Assembly: GCA_030052745.1 (NCBI GenBank)
Contig: JANBVO010000031.1
Span: forward strand, 1-64,000
From: Pleurostoma richardsiae
Lineage: Eukaryota > Ascomycota > Sordariomycetes > Calosphaeriales > Pleurostomataceae
Direction of reading: 5' to 3'
DNA: 64,000 nt
Below the pieces are notes generated by a model. The model saw nothing but the letters and a program-made list of their open reading frames with translations, was not told where the DNA came from and ran no database searches. The position numbers were made by a program, and so were the translations under genes. Below, piece by piece: positions 46,117 through 55,242 of this stretch. Positions within the stretch are counted from its first letter, which is position 1; every line of letters begins with the position of its first letter.

Positions 46117-49100
46117 ATGGCTGGCGAGGGCTGCGCTGCCGACGCGCCCACTGGCAGCGTCGAGCGCCAGCAGAGCATGACGAGACACCGCGAATTTGGC
46201 CTCTATGCATCCCGGCTGCGACATCATCCGGCAGAGCAGAGCAATGCGACCCATGCGCCCGCTTCAGACTTTCCCGGAGTTGGCGACGAGGCGGAGGAAG
46301 AGGAGCACGAGGAATACCAGGAATACCACCAATATGACCAGGGATACGACCCAGACCCGCTGCCAATCAGCCAAGCGAGCAGGGACAGCAGCAGGGGCCC
46401 GGTTCAGAATTCGACGAGCAATAGCAACGACTATTATTTGTACGACCGTCCAATTCGTCCTCGGCAGCACGCTCTGCCCCCGAGCAACACGCTGGCCAGC
46501 GTCGCCAGCTGCGAAACCGACAACTCCTACGACGACTTTGACGACGCCTTCGGTGCGCCCTCGCCTGAGCGCCGACCAGCTGCAGGTCCGCGGGACACAG
46601 ACCGTTTCACCAGCAAATGGGACGCCAGCTCCGGCCGTGCTCCACAGCTTCCACCATTGCCCATCTCCCCTATCTCTCCCCGATGGGATTCTCTCGCTCA
46701 TAACAGGGCCTTCATCTACGACCCGCCTGCCCTCGCGGATGGGCCGACGGCTGTCACGGCAGATTCTCCTATAGCTCCAACAAGCCCGACATCGCCAACG
46801 TTTAGGAGTTTCCCCATCCTATCGTCGCCTTCACCACGTCCTCTCGCCCAAGAGTACGACACACCACTAGCCGAGTTTGCACCACTGCATAAACAACATG
46901 CTCTGCCTCCTTCGCCGATGACGACTCCGCAGAACTTCTCTACCAAGATGTTTCGGCCGGACAGCAGGCAGGCCTCAGAGGGCAGTGTTGAGAATTTCTC
47001 CCGGCCTCGCAAACCGAGCATTCGGAGCAACTACCAAGATGTATCTGCTCCGCCGTCCCGTCCAAGGACCGCAACCATTACCGAGAACGACTCCCACCCT
47101 GATTCTACCAACACCATCTCGTCCGTTCCACCCTCGCTGAACGCCTGGTCTCGTTCTCGTGGCCTCTCCGTCTCCTCGAACAAATCCTCGAGCACATTTG
47201 CCTCGATTAATAACAGTTTGTCACAGCGACCGTCGAATGACCACTTGCGTAATGTCCGTAATGGCCCCTCCAATGCAACGAGCTCACCAGCTATGACCAC
47301 GCCCTCGTCGGCCGCATCTGTCCCACCACCTTCCTTCCGGTTTCCCCGCCACCACGATCAGCCGCCGCCTCCATGGCTCGCAGATGACGAGCTCCGCTCC
47401 AGCTTCCGCAGCCAGCTCACAGCCTCGTCCGCTCAAGGGACCTTGTTCACCGCCAATGGGACTGAGCGGTCGAGCGTCCTGACTAAAACTAGCTCCATAA
47501 CAAGCTCAAGCTTAAACGGCTACTACTTCGGCCCCAATGGCATAGGTGGCGCTGGAAGTGCCACAGATGAGGGCCTTAGCGTGGAGGATGTCATGGGCAT
47601 GTACGAGAAGGGCTTTGATGACAGCGGCATGGAGGACAACGATCGAGACCTTGGACACGACGAAGACACCAAGGAGATCGACATGGACCATGGGTACCAC
47701 GGTTACAGTGTCTCTAGACCGGGAACGCCCAAGTCAGACTTCGAGAGGCAGGGAAGCCGTGTACTCGAAGCCATGGCGGATCCGCTCCCCATGCCTGCCA
47801 GACCTTTCGCCCCAGGTGCTGGAGATGAGCCGCATGTTCTTCGCGACTCGGGCGCCTTTTTCCGAAACTCGGGCCTGCCATCTTCGCTGCCCAAGGAAAT
47901 AGGTCTGAGTCTGGCAGAGGAGGCGATGAAAGCGGATAAGAGGAAAGAGGAGAAAGAAAAGAGCAGGATAATCGAGAGCGTCAGTGCGGACGAGGAGGAA
48001 AATGGAAAAGTAAAGCATGATTCTGCCAAATCTCTCGATAACGATAACGGTGAACGCTACGACGACGATCCTTCCCGGTTAGACGACAACCGTGGCCACT
48101 ACCGTGATATTTCCGATAGGACAACCACCCCTTCGCTAGAACTTTCACAACCGCTTCAGGCGTCGCCAGAGCCGACCGTGGCTCCGAATCTCTCGCCATC
48201 ACCACCGCCTCCGTCGCAAACTCCGCTTCCTGCTGGATCCCTCGAGGAAGAGGAAATTCCAGGCAGCCGTGACCGTTATGGATTCAAGAAGCAAAACCAG
48301 TATATCACCCGCGAGCAGTACGATGCTTGGGACGCGACGTATTCGGAATACCTCGCCCGGCGAAGGAAGAAATGGACCGCATACTTGAAGGATAGCGGCC
48401 TAATGACAGACCACCCTAGTCGTTTCCCGCCGGCATCCGCGAAGACAAAACGCTTCATTCGGAAGGGTATCCCTCCCGACTGGCGAGGAGCTGCGTGGTT
48501 TTATTACGCTGGTGGACCAGCGATTCTCGCCAAGCACCCTGGGGTCTATGATGATTTAGTGCGAAGGGCGGATCGTGGTGAGGTAAAGGAAGTCTGCAAG
48601 GAAGACATCGAGAGGGATCTCTACCGGACGTTTCCCGACAACATCAAGTTCAGGAGACGAGGCGGTCCCTTTCCTCACGCCGCGGGAAGTGAACGCTCCA
48701 GCGCCGTGAACACATCGGCAACACACAGCCGGAGCGATTCCACACAGTCCGTCGACTCGGCATTGCAGCCGGCCGAGTCTGAGCCTAGGATCATCCAATC
48801 CCTGCGGCGCGTGCTCTATGCCTTTGCCATCTATAACCCGCGCATCGGGTACTGCCAGTCGCTCAACTTTCTCGCGGGCCTATTGTTGCTCTTTGTCGAC
48901 TCCGAGGAGCAGGCGTTCTGGCTGCTCAACGTCATCACTCGTGTGTACCTCCCTGGCACGCATGAGATGTCGCTTGAAGGGTCGAAGATCGACATTAGTG
49001 TATTAATGGCTGAGCTGCGCACCTGCATCCCCAGTGTCTGGGCCAAGATCTCGGAGGAGGGTGGCAGTGGAGCGAACGGCCACAAGAGAGTAATCGCGGC

Positions 49101-49671
49101 AAGGAAACACTCCCGGAGGGACAGAGCTGCCGCTGCCGCGGCAGCGGCAGATCGCCTCCCGCCCATCACCCTCGCGCTGACGGCGTGGTTCATGTCGTGC
49201 TTCATTGGCACACTGCCGATCGAGTCAACCCTCCGCGTCTGGGATGTCTTCTTCTACGAGGGCAGTCGCACACTGTTCCGCGTCGCACTCGCCGTGTTTA
49301 AGATCGGCGAGTCCGAGATCCGCGCCGTATCCGATCCCATGGAGATGTTTGGCGTGGTCCAGTCGCTGCCCCGGCGGCTGCTAGACGCGAATGCGCTTAT
49401 GGACTGCTGCTTCCGGCGGCGCAGCGGGTTCGGCCACCTAACGACAGAGGCGGTCGAGGAGAAGAGAGCGGAGCGGAGGGAAAAGGAGAGGAGGGAGCGA
49501 GAGAGGGCTATGAGGGGCCCAGAGGAGGTGTCCCTTGGCGGTAAAGCTGCTCTGACGGGGGCGGGCGACCTCGCCGCGGGCGAGTCTAAGACCGGCGATA
49601 CTGTCCGCCGGAAGGGGACGCTGTTTGGGAGGAAGAAGGAGCGTGAGCGCCCGAGGCTGGCTGACGCTTAG
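46117..49671 (+). CDS. TBC-domain Rab GTPase-activating protein
   Basis: An 1184-aa intronless protein that would stimulate GTP hydrolysis by a Rab GTPase in vesicle traffic. Residues 1-700 are low-complexity Ser/Pro/Asn-rich and probably disordered. The conserved part begins near residue 715 with DRYGFKKQNQYITREQYDAW and YLARRRKKW, a pre-TBC segment like that of fungal Gyp3/Msb3-type GAPs. The TBC domain follows: RKGIPPDWRGAAW; the arginine-finger motif IERDLYR (Arg837); the glutamine-finger motif YCQSLNFLAG (Gln914); LLLLFVDSEEQAFWLL; and FIGTLPIESTLRVWDVFFYEG. Both catalytic fingers are intact. A low-complexity insert (HSRRDRAAAAAAAADR) interrupts the C-terminal half of the domain. The tail is highly charged (EKRAERREKERRERERA). 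The ATG at 46117 has a CT-rich leader. Confidence is high for the family; the Rab target is unknown. Confidence 0.93.
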   Translation: MAGEGCAADAPTGSVERQQSMTRHREFGLYASRLRHHPAEQSNATHAPASDFPGVGDEAEEEEHEEYQEYHQYDQGYDPDPLPISQASRDSSRGPVQNSTSNSNDYYLYDRPIRPRQHALPPSNTLASVASCETDNSYDDFDDAFGAPSPERRPAAGPRDTDRFTSKWDASSGRAPQLPPLPISPISPRWDSLAHNRAFIYDPPALADGPTAVTADSPIAPTSPTSPTFRSFPILSSPSPRPLAQEYDTPLAEFAPLHKQHALPPSPMTTPQNFSTKMFRPDSRQASEGSVENFSRPRKPSIRSNYQDVSAPPSRPRTATITENDSHPDSTNTISSVPPSLNAWSRSRGLSVSSNKSSSTFASINNSLSQRPSNDHLRNVRNGPSNATSSPAMTTPSSAASVPPPSFRFPRHHDQPPPPWLADDELRSSFRSQLTASSAQGTLFTANGTERSSVLTKTSSITSSSLNGYYFGPNGIGGAGSATDEGLSVEDVMGMYEKGFDDSGMEDNDRDLGHDEDTKEIDMDHGYHGYSVSRPGTPKSDFERQGSRVLEAMADPLPMPARPFAPGAGDEPHVLRDSGAFFRNSGLPSSLPKEIGLSLAEEAMKADKRKEEKEKSRIIESVSADEEENGKVKHDSAKSLDNDNGERYDDDPSRLDDNRGHYRDISDRTTTPSLELSQPLQASPEPTVAPNLSPSPPPPSQTPLPAGSLEEEEIPGSRDRYGFKKQNQYITREQYDAWDATYSEYLARRRKKWTAYLKDSGLMTDHPSRFPPASAKTKRFIRKGIPPDWRGAAWFYYAGGPAILAKHPGVYDDLVRRADRGEVKEVCKEDIERDLYRTFPDNIKFRRRGGPFPHAAGSERSSAVNTSATHSRSDSTQSVDSALQPAESEPRIIQSLRRVLYAFAIYNPRIGYCQSLNFLAGLLLLFVDSEEQAFWLLNVITRVYLPGTHEMSLEGSKIDISVLMAELRTCIPSVWAKISEEGGSGANGHKRVIAARKHSRRDRAAAAAAAADRLPPITLALTAWFMSCFIGTLPIESTLRVWDVFFYEGSRTLFRVALAVFKIGESEIRAVSDPMEMFGVVQSLPRRLLDANALMDCCFRRRSGFGHLTTEAVEEKRAERREKERRERERAMRGPEEVSLGGKAALTGAGDLAAGESKTGDTVRRKGTLFGRKKERERPRLADA
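49127..49150. repeat. Perfect 24-bp GC palindrome inside the TBC gene
   Basis: The sequence is its own reverse complement over 24 bp, built from CTGCCG units around a central CCGCGG. It encodes the polyalanine insert of the TBC protein. Confidence 0.85.
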
Positions 49672-50752
49672 GGGCCATGAGGTTGCCCGGGCAGGCTTGA
49701 GCGTCTACCTTCGTTCTCCCATGATGCCACTTAATGAACGTCGAGATGTACCATCTACGACTGCTAATGTCACCACGACGACCTTTTTTCTTTACTTCGC
49801 TTTACGTTTTCCTTCTCGGGGCGGTTGAGACACTGGGCTCCTCGCATTCCACATACCCTCCAAGGTCTAAGCCACCACAGCGAGATGGGTACAATATCAA
49901 AGGACCATCGCAAGACCTCCTGTCAGAGCAGGACGAGAACGAAGAATCATCTCCCGGGACCACGGCGAAAGAGCATGGAAGCAGGAGACAGAAAACCTCC
50001 ACGGCTATTTACTCCCGCCCTCCCATACCTCCCTCCACTTCCGGTCTACTCCGTCCGTTTTTCCTTTATTGTTTTCTATACCGAACGCCTCCAGTGTCCA
50101 CTTCAGCATCTATGTATTCATCATCAGCATCGCCATCTGGAGCCGGGAGGAAGTCTTTGTCCAGGCTGGGAAAAGGGGGGGAAATAAAGAAAGCGAGGGA
50201 TGGGGGGAACTTGCATATACGGTAAAAAAGACATACTGGTTAGAGAAACGAGGCGGGGTCCTTAGACAGATCGCGAGGAATCGCCTCGCCCGAGCCACTG
50301 GGCTCATCTATGTGGATGAATGAAAATAAGATGTACCAACATGATCAGCACTTCCCTTCGTCCCTCATTCTGTGCATCCTCGAGGACGTACGCATTGTAC
50401 GTACGTTCTCACGGAATACAAAGTGATGATAACTGCATTCATTCATTTCTGCGGCGGCGAGATATCTACCTGTATCGATGCTTTTTACGTCAGGAGGAGA
50501 AGCCGCGTTGTAAGATGCAGGCGCTTAACCTCGAAGGCGGAAAAGAAAAGCAGAGCCAGTCTCGTCGTGGCGGGCACAACATTAACCACCAGATCATATC
50601 CTTATCCTGGTGGTCCAGAGGAGAGACACGTAGCGGAAGAATAATCATAGACAATAACGCCGATCGCAGACCTTTTCCGTTTACCCCTTGAACCACACTT
50701 TCCACAAAAGAACATGACCTTCCTTCGCGTCCCTGTAATCGAGCCCACCATC
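49672..50752. other. Convergent intergenic region
   Basis: Lies between the TBC stop and the 3' end of the Q/S/P-rich gene. A 163-codon frame on + (49734-50225) has no recognisable features and overlaps what should be the TBC 3' untranslated region. Confidence 0.45.
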
Positions 50753-52333
50753 TCAAGGCTGACGAGGCCGGTGGGCCTTCGCGCCGGGGTGGACGCCAGT
50801 GTCGACGCCAGTGTCGGCGGCGTCAGCGGCAGCATCAGCTGGAGGCACCGTGCCGGTGTCTCTAGTTGGGGTCTGCAGGCTATCCTGGCGGAGGATTCTA
50901 GCGGCGAACAAGAGTGGGATTGCTGGATTTACGGCAGGTGCGGCTGCATTGGACGAGAGTGTACCGCCTAGAGTGGCCGGAACTCGCGTGGAGAGGTTCT
51001 GTTGCAACCGCAGAGGCACTGGCGGCATGTCCCCGAATTGAAGAGTTGAACGCTCCAATGGCTGCTGCGGGACTCGAGGGTACACCTGTTCAGGTTGCTG
51101 CTCGCTCGTGGTCGAGCCCTGAGCATCAAGTAGTGCCTGCGCATACAATTCCTCGTCTTCAATATCCGGGCCGCCCCAGTGCGGGCTGAGAGGCATATCC
51201 CCAAAGCGTGGGAACAACTTTTGAGGCGATTGCTGTTGGTTCTGAGGCTCCGGTGCTGAGTGTTGCCCGGCGCCGCCATGTATGCCCCGGAAGGGAAGAG
51301 GCTCTTGCTGAGACGACTGTGGGTAGTACTGATGGTGCTGAGGGGCCTGGCGCCCGGTCTGCTCCTAGGTACCGGGCGTGTCCTGGGCGTCAACGACAGC
51401 TTGCGCAATTAGGAGGAGCCGACCCCATGACCGTGGCAGCCTCACGCTGTTTATGCTGAGCTGACGAGTGACAGCGCATACACGTTGCCAGTACTCTGAA
51501 TTCCATTGGTAGTTGAGAGCCTCGTACTGTTTTCCATTGTTGCCCTTGCAAATGTCTTCCTGCTTTGCCCTGTGATCCGAGCCTCGATCAGTGTGATGAT
51601 ACGTTCCGAACGGCGGGTCGAGCCGAGGGTCCCGGTTGCTGAGATGTTCTGTCAAGCCCTGGCCAATCGAGGCGAGCTGCCGGGGCGAAAGTTCCCCCGC
51701 GGCTGCGTGAAGTCGCGGATCTTGGCCTGATTCTTGTGCCTTGGTGGGAGTAGAGCCAGTCCCTCCATTTTCGTCTGTACGATCTGAGTCGGCATGCTGC
51801 TGTAGGCGTATTTTGCGGCGTCTGTCGACCGTTGTGTCCTCTCTGGCATTATCAATGTGAGACCCGTCGCGAGATTGGCTGGGACTAACGAGAGCCACCG
51901 GGAGTGGCTGTCGAGGAAGACGGTGGGGCTGAGCAGAAACATCTGGGGAAAGTGAAGACGAAGTGACACCGGCGTGACTGGAACTTCGCGAAACAGATAG
52001 GGAAAGCTTCGTCTTCGAGGGGGAGCTGGCAGGACTGGCGCCTTGCGAAGGAGCTGGGGTAGTGTTCTTCCGTGGAGGTGTGCCGCGGTCACTCTCAGAC
52101 AGGCGAGCAACTTGAGCATAGGTCAGCTTGCTCGAAACGGGCTGAGGCGACATGTTGGTGACGCGCTTTAGTTTCGATACGTGAGGCTCTGTGTCTTCGC
52201 CGCCAAGCAGTTGCTGGGATAGACGAGCTTTGGTCTGTGCAGGGGGTATCTGGTGTGGCGATGCGCTTTGAAACGGAGGAGAGCTGGCAGAAGATGGTTG
52301 CGTTTGAGTGGGTGTGGCCGGTAGAGTAGTCAA
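50753..52333 (-). CDS. Q/S/P-rich low-complexity protein split by an in-frame TAG
   Basis: Unrecognised. One frame runs from MTTLPATPTQTQPSS (52333) through about 320 disordered Ser/Pro/Gln-rich codons. These contain SSKLTYAQVARLSESDRGT and a more folded-looking segment, QYEALNYQWNSEYWQRVCAV. A TAG at 51365-51367 (after DAQDTPGT) interrupts it. The same frame then continues without another stop for 204 codons, still in the same Gln/Pro style (EQTGRQAPQHHQYYPQSSQQ, then FGDMPLSPHWGG and a second FGDMPPVPL), to 50753. CAG to TAG is one C-to-T change. There is no usable intron across the stop. It could be a truncated 322-aa protein, a damaged 525-aa one or, least likely, a readthrough product. 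The gene is only 112 bp from the 3' end of the E2 gene, same strand. Confidence 0.6.
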
Positions 52334-52444
52334 GTTGAGTTTGGGAAGACGCTGGAGTGGTGGGGAGAGAGAAGATGACTGGTGCTGTCGGCCGGTGCGG
52401 TACGGCTGCTCTCCTCCACCGTCTTGAAGGGAGGCTTCGGCCGC

Positions 52445-53035
52445 CTAGGAGCTGGTACCACCCTGGCCTCCGCTGGGGTTCTCAAACTTGACGGGTCCCT
52501 TGGCGTAGCGGCTAACGTAGCTCTTGGCCGTCTTCTCAAAGTCGCTCCTCTTGTTCTTGTACTCATCGGCGATGCGGGGCTCGAGGGGATCGTCAGGTTG
52601 GGGTTCGACGAGTAGGTTGCGGACCGACTCCAGAACGCCGAGCAACCGGCTAGCTGGCTTCCAGTTCTCAGGCTTAAGGATGCTGAGACAGATGCTCCCA
52701 ATATTGTCGTTTGTGACATTGGGATGGTAGATGCGGGTCGCGAAGGTCACGACCGGCGGCTTGAAGGGGTAGTCGGGCGGGAGGACGACGATGAGGCCGA
52801 AGTTGCCGCCGGCGTAGACACTGTTCGGTGGACCGGCGAGAGTGATGTGCCATCTGTGGATGTCTGACTCATTGGCGAGCTCGATCTTCATCCCAGGCGG
52901 AGGCTTTGCCGCGCAGTCAGCCAGCTCCTGTGGCAGCACAGGTTAGTAAAGCTTGTTTATAACAATCCTGGGGTGTCCGACCAAGAAGACGAGCGAGCAT
53001 AACAGTACCTTTGCAATGCGCTTATGGCTTGCCAT
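52445..53035 (-). CDS. E2 ubiquitin-conjugating enzyme
   Basis: Carries activated ubiquitin as a thioester and passes it on with an E3 ligase. Exons 53035-53009 (MASHKRIAK) and 52927-52445 join to 169 aa. The UBC fold is complete: helix 1 (KRIAKELADC), SVYAGGNFGLIVVLPPDYPFKPP, the HPN motif at residues 77-79, and the catalytic cysteine Cys89 in GSICLSIL, followed by WKPASRLLGVLESVRNLL and PDDPLEPRIADEY. A Gly/Ser-rich tail ends the protein. Its length is slightly above the minimal E2 core (about 150 aa). It resembles fungal UbcD/UbcE-type E2s, but I cannot name the exact class. The first exon is only nine codons long, an intron placement often seen in fungal E2 genes. It is divergent from the GNAT gene across 1.26 kb. 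Confidence 0.95.
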
Positions 53036-54294
53036 CGTGACAGCGTGCTAGCTGGTGCTGCTGCAGGTGGAGGACTGCGACTGTGAAAGGACAGACAAGA
53101 GATACTGTTGCTGAGTCTTGGTCCCCCGAGACAGCGAGAGACGTGGGATAGGAAGAAGAGGGCGCACGAGAGCGGACCGGTAACGACGAAGGAAGAAGAA
53201 GAATCGTTACTTCGCAGTGAATTGTTTGCGAAGACAAACACGCACACAGCGAAAAGGATTCGTGGGAAATACTGACGAGACCGAGCTTAAGCTGTGAAGG
53301 AGGAGAGAGAGGGGGACAAGGCAGCGGCAGCGTCAACAGAGACGAAGAAGGTTCCGGTTGTGCTTCGGGCAACCGTGGATGAAGGAAGTCGGGCTGCGAG
53401 GAAAAGCAGCGGGAGGCTCTCAGGGTGCCGAGGTGGGGTCAATGAGCTCAGCGCCGGTGGGGGTTGCTCCAAGGTATGGAGGTACACTCTTGTAGTGGGG
53501 CAGGCATTTACCCGACAATGGGTACCTCTAAGTACTTCCAGAGGTGCTCACTCCGTGCAGCTTCTCAGCACTGATTGCCCGGGCCGGCCTCTTCCTCCCT
53601 GGCCCAAAGAGGTACCTTTGGCGTTACTTGATTTGCCTACGCCCGCCTATCATGAAAGCCGTACTGGTGATACTGAGAACAATAGAAATACTTACCTACA
53701 TACCTACCTCGAGAATGATGGTAGACATCCTCGGCTGAGATACCTCGGCAGGCAGTGCACCTTGTCTTTATCCGGGATCAGGCACGGAGCACAGTCCCAG
53801 TCACCCAAAATCTGATCTCGTCAAGCTGTGGAAGCTTCTGAGCCAGCATCTTGAGAGGGACCATCCATCAGAGTTACTGGTAAGAAACACGCAACCTCAT
53901 GCATTACGCTTCGTCCCTGGGAACAATATCTACAAAGGACCGATGAGCATCCAGGTCTCCGGGCCACCCCTATCCCGACCTGGTGTGGCCCGTCAGAGCT
54001 CTCGGGGCCCCCGCTCCGAGAAAGGCGGGATCCCGCTGGTGGGGTCGCACCGGCCCGCTTGCCAGATGAGGCAGGTCGTCAACCGGTGAGGCGCGGAGGG
54101 ACACGCCGCGGGAGTCACTCGGCGGGATCCATCGGGCTGTCGGTGCGTCTCCGTCCTGGTGCACCCGGCGCGCCAGAGGCCGGACATATGTGCTCGGGGT
54201 ATAATAAGCACCTCTCTCCGTTATCAAACCAACTGAAATCCAGCCTGACCGACCTCAGTCTCACAGCCCAAACCCGTCACTCCCCATTGCTATC
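53036..54294. promoter_or_regulatory. Divergent E2/GNAT upstream region
   Basis: 1.26 kb with no supportable gene. Near the GNAT start there is a TATA-like element, TATAATAAG, at about 54200-54208, some 90 bp before the ATG. Confidence 0.4.
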
Positions 54295-55056
54295 ATGACA
54301 ACCTCAGCGGCTCCCGCAGCGGACATCCGCCTCGAGCCCGCCGTAGAGGCCGACATCGACACACTGGCCAACATCGCCAACCTCACCTTCCACGAAGACC
54401 GGCACACCCTGCTCAAGGCCGCCTACCCCGCCCGGCCCTACGATCACGGCGAGGGCATGAAGGCCTGCCTCGAGAACTGGATCTCCGTGGCGCCCTCAGG
54501 CCGGATCCAGCTGACCAAGGCAGTCGACCCCTCCACCGGCGAAATCCTCGGGTGGGTGTGCTGGGGCTCCCGCGGCTTCGACAACGCGGCACCAGCACCA
54601 GCGGCGCCCGCGCCCGCGCCGCCGCAGCCCAAAGAGGAGGCAGACAAGCCGGCGGGGGACGCCCTCGCCGAGCTCGAGGCCCTGACGAGCGCGGACATGG
54701 CGGCGTTCATGGCCCGCACCATGCGGCCCGGCGAGAAGTGGATGTTCATCGTGTCCATCGCCGTCTCGCCCGCGCACCAGGGCCGCGGGGTCGGCTCCGC
54801 CCTGATCCGCTCCGGGACGGACCGCGCCGACGAGGCGGGTGCGCCGTGCTGGGTGCACGCGAGCGAGGCCGGGGCCGCCAGCTTCCGGGCGCGCGGGTTC
54901 GCCGAGGACGCGAGGCTGGAGATCGACCTGGACGAGTGGGCGGGGCGGATGGGTGTCGGGCCGCCGCCGGAGGGGCAGGGCTTGGAGGAGGACGGGGGAG
55001 GGCGGAAGTGGGGGAAATATGTGTTTAGGTATATGATTCGGAGGCCGGTAGTGTAG
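54295..55056 (+). CDS. GNAT family N-acetyltransferase
   Basis: A 253-aa acetyl-CoA-dependent acetyltransferase; the acceptor is unknown. It starts MTTSAAPAADIRLEPAVEADID, the usual first strand and helix of GNAT proteins, followed by NWISVAPSGRIQLTKAVD and GEILGWVCWG (strand 4). Motif A is VSPAHQGRGVGSALIRSGTDRA, with the pyrophosphate-binding Q-G-R-G-V-G at residues 162-167. PCWVHASEAGAASFRARGF follows as motif B. A Pro/Ala/Glu-rich insert at about 97-122 separates strands 4 and 5 and looks like a flexible linker. No introns. The coding region is unusually GC-rich, so several antisense frames stay open and should be ignored. It resembles fungal GNATs of unknown substrate. Confidence 0.9.
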   Translation: MTTSAAPAADIRLEPAVEADIDTLANIANLTFHEDRHTLLKAAYPARPYDHGEGMKACLENWISVAPSGRIQLTKAVDPSTGEILGWVCWGSRGFDNAAPAPAAPAPAPPQPKEEADKPAGDALAELEALTSADMAAFMARTMRPGEKWMFIVSIAVSPAHQGRGVGSALIRSGTDRADEAGAPCWVHASEAGAASFRARGFAEDARLEIDLDEWAGRMGVGPPPEGQGLEEDGGGRKWGKYVFRYMIRRPVV

Positions 55057-55242
55057 GGTGCTTGCATCGGATCCATGGGCACACTATCAAATACTACGGG
55101 GAGGGTTTCCATTGCAATGTATTTCATTCGTGGCAGCAACATGGTCGAAGGATTTGATTGAAGTTCATCTTATGCATTCGTGTGCTAGATGCTATAACCT
55201 CCCTGCTCCTAGTTATGAACAGCACGTCACCATACAGCCAGC
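55057..55242. other. Short convergent spacer
   Basis: 186 bp between the GNAT and HIR3 stops, holding both 3' ends. Confidence 0.5.

Noticed and set aside
49734-50225. Plus-strand frame of 163 codons after the TBC gene
   Set aside because: No domain; lies in the expected 3' untranslated region.
54444-55142. Long minus-strand frame of 232 codons opposite the GNAT gene
   Set aside because: Antisense shadow of a very GC-rich coding region; the plus frame has clear GNAT motifs.
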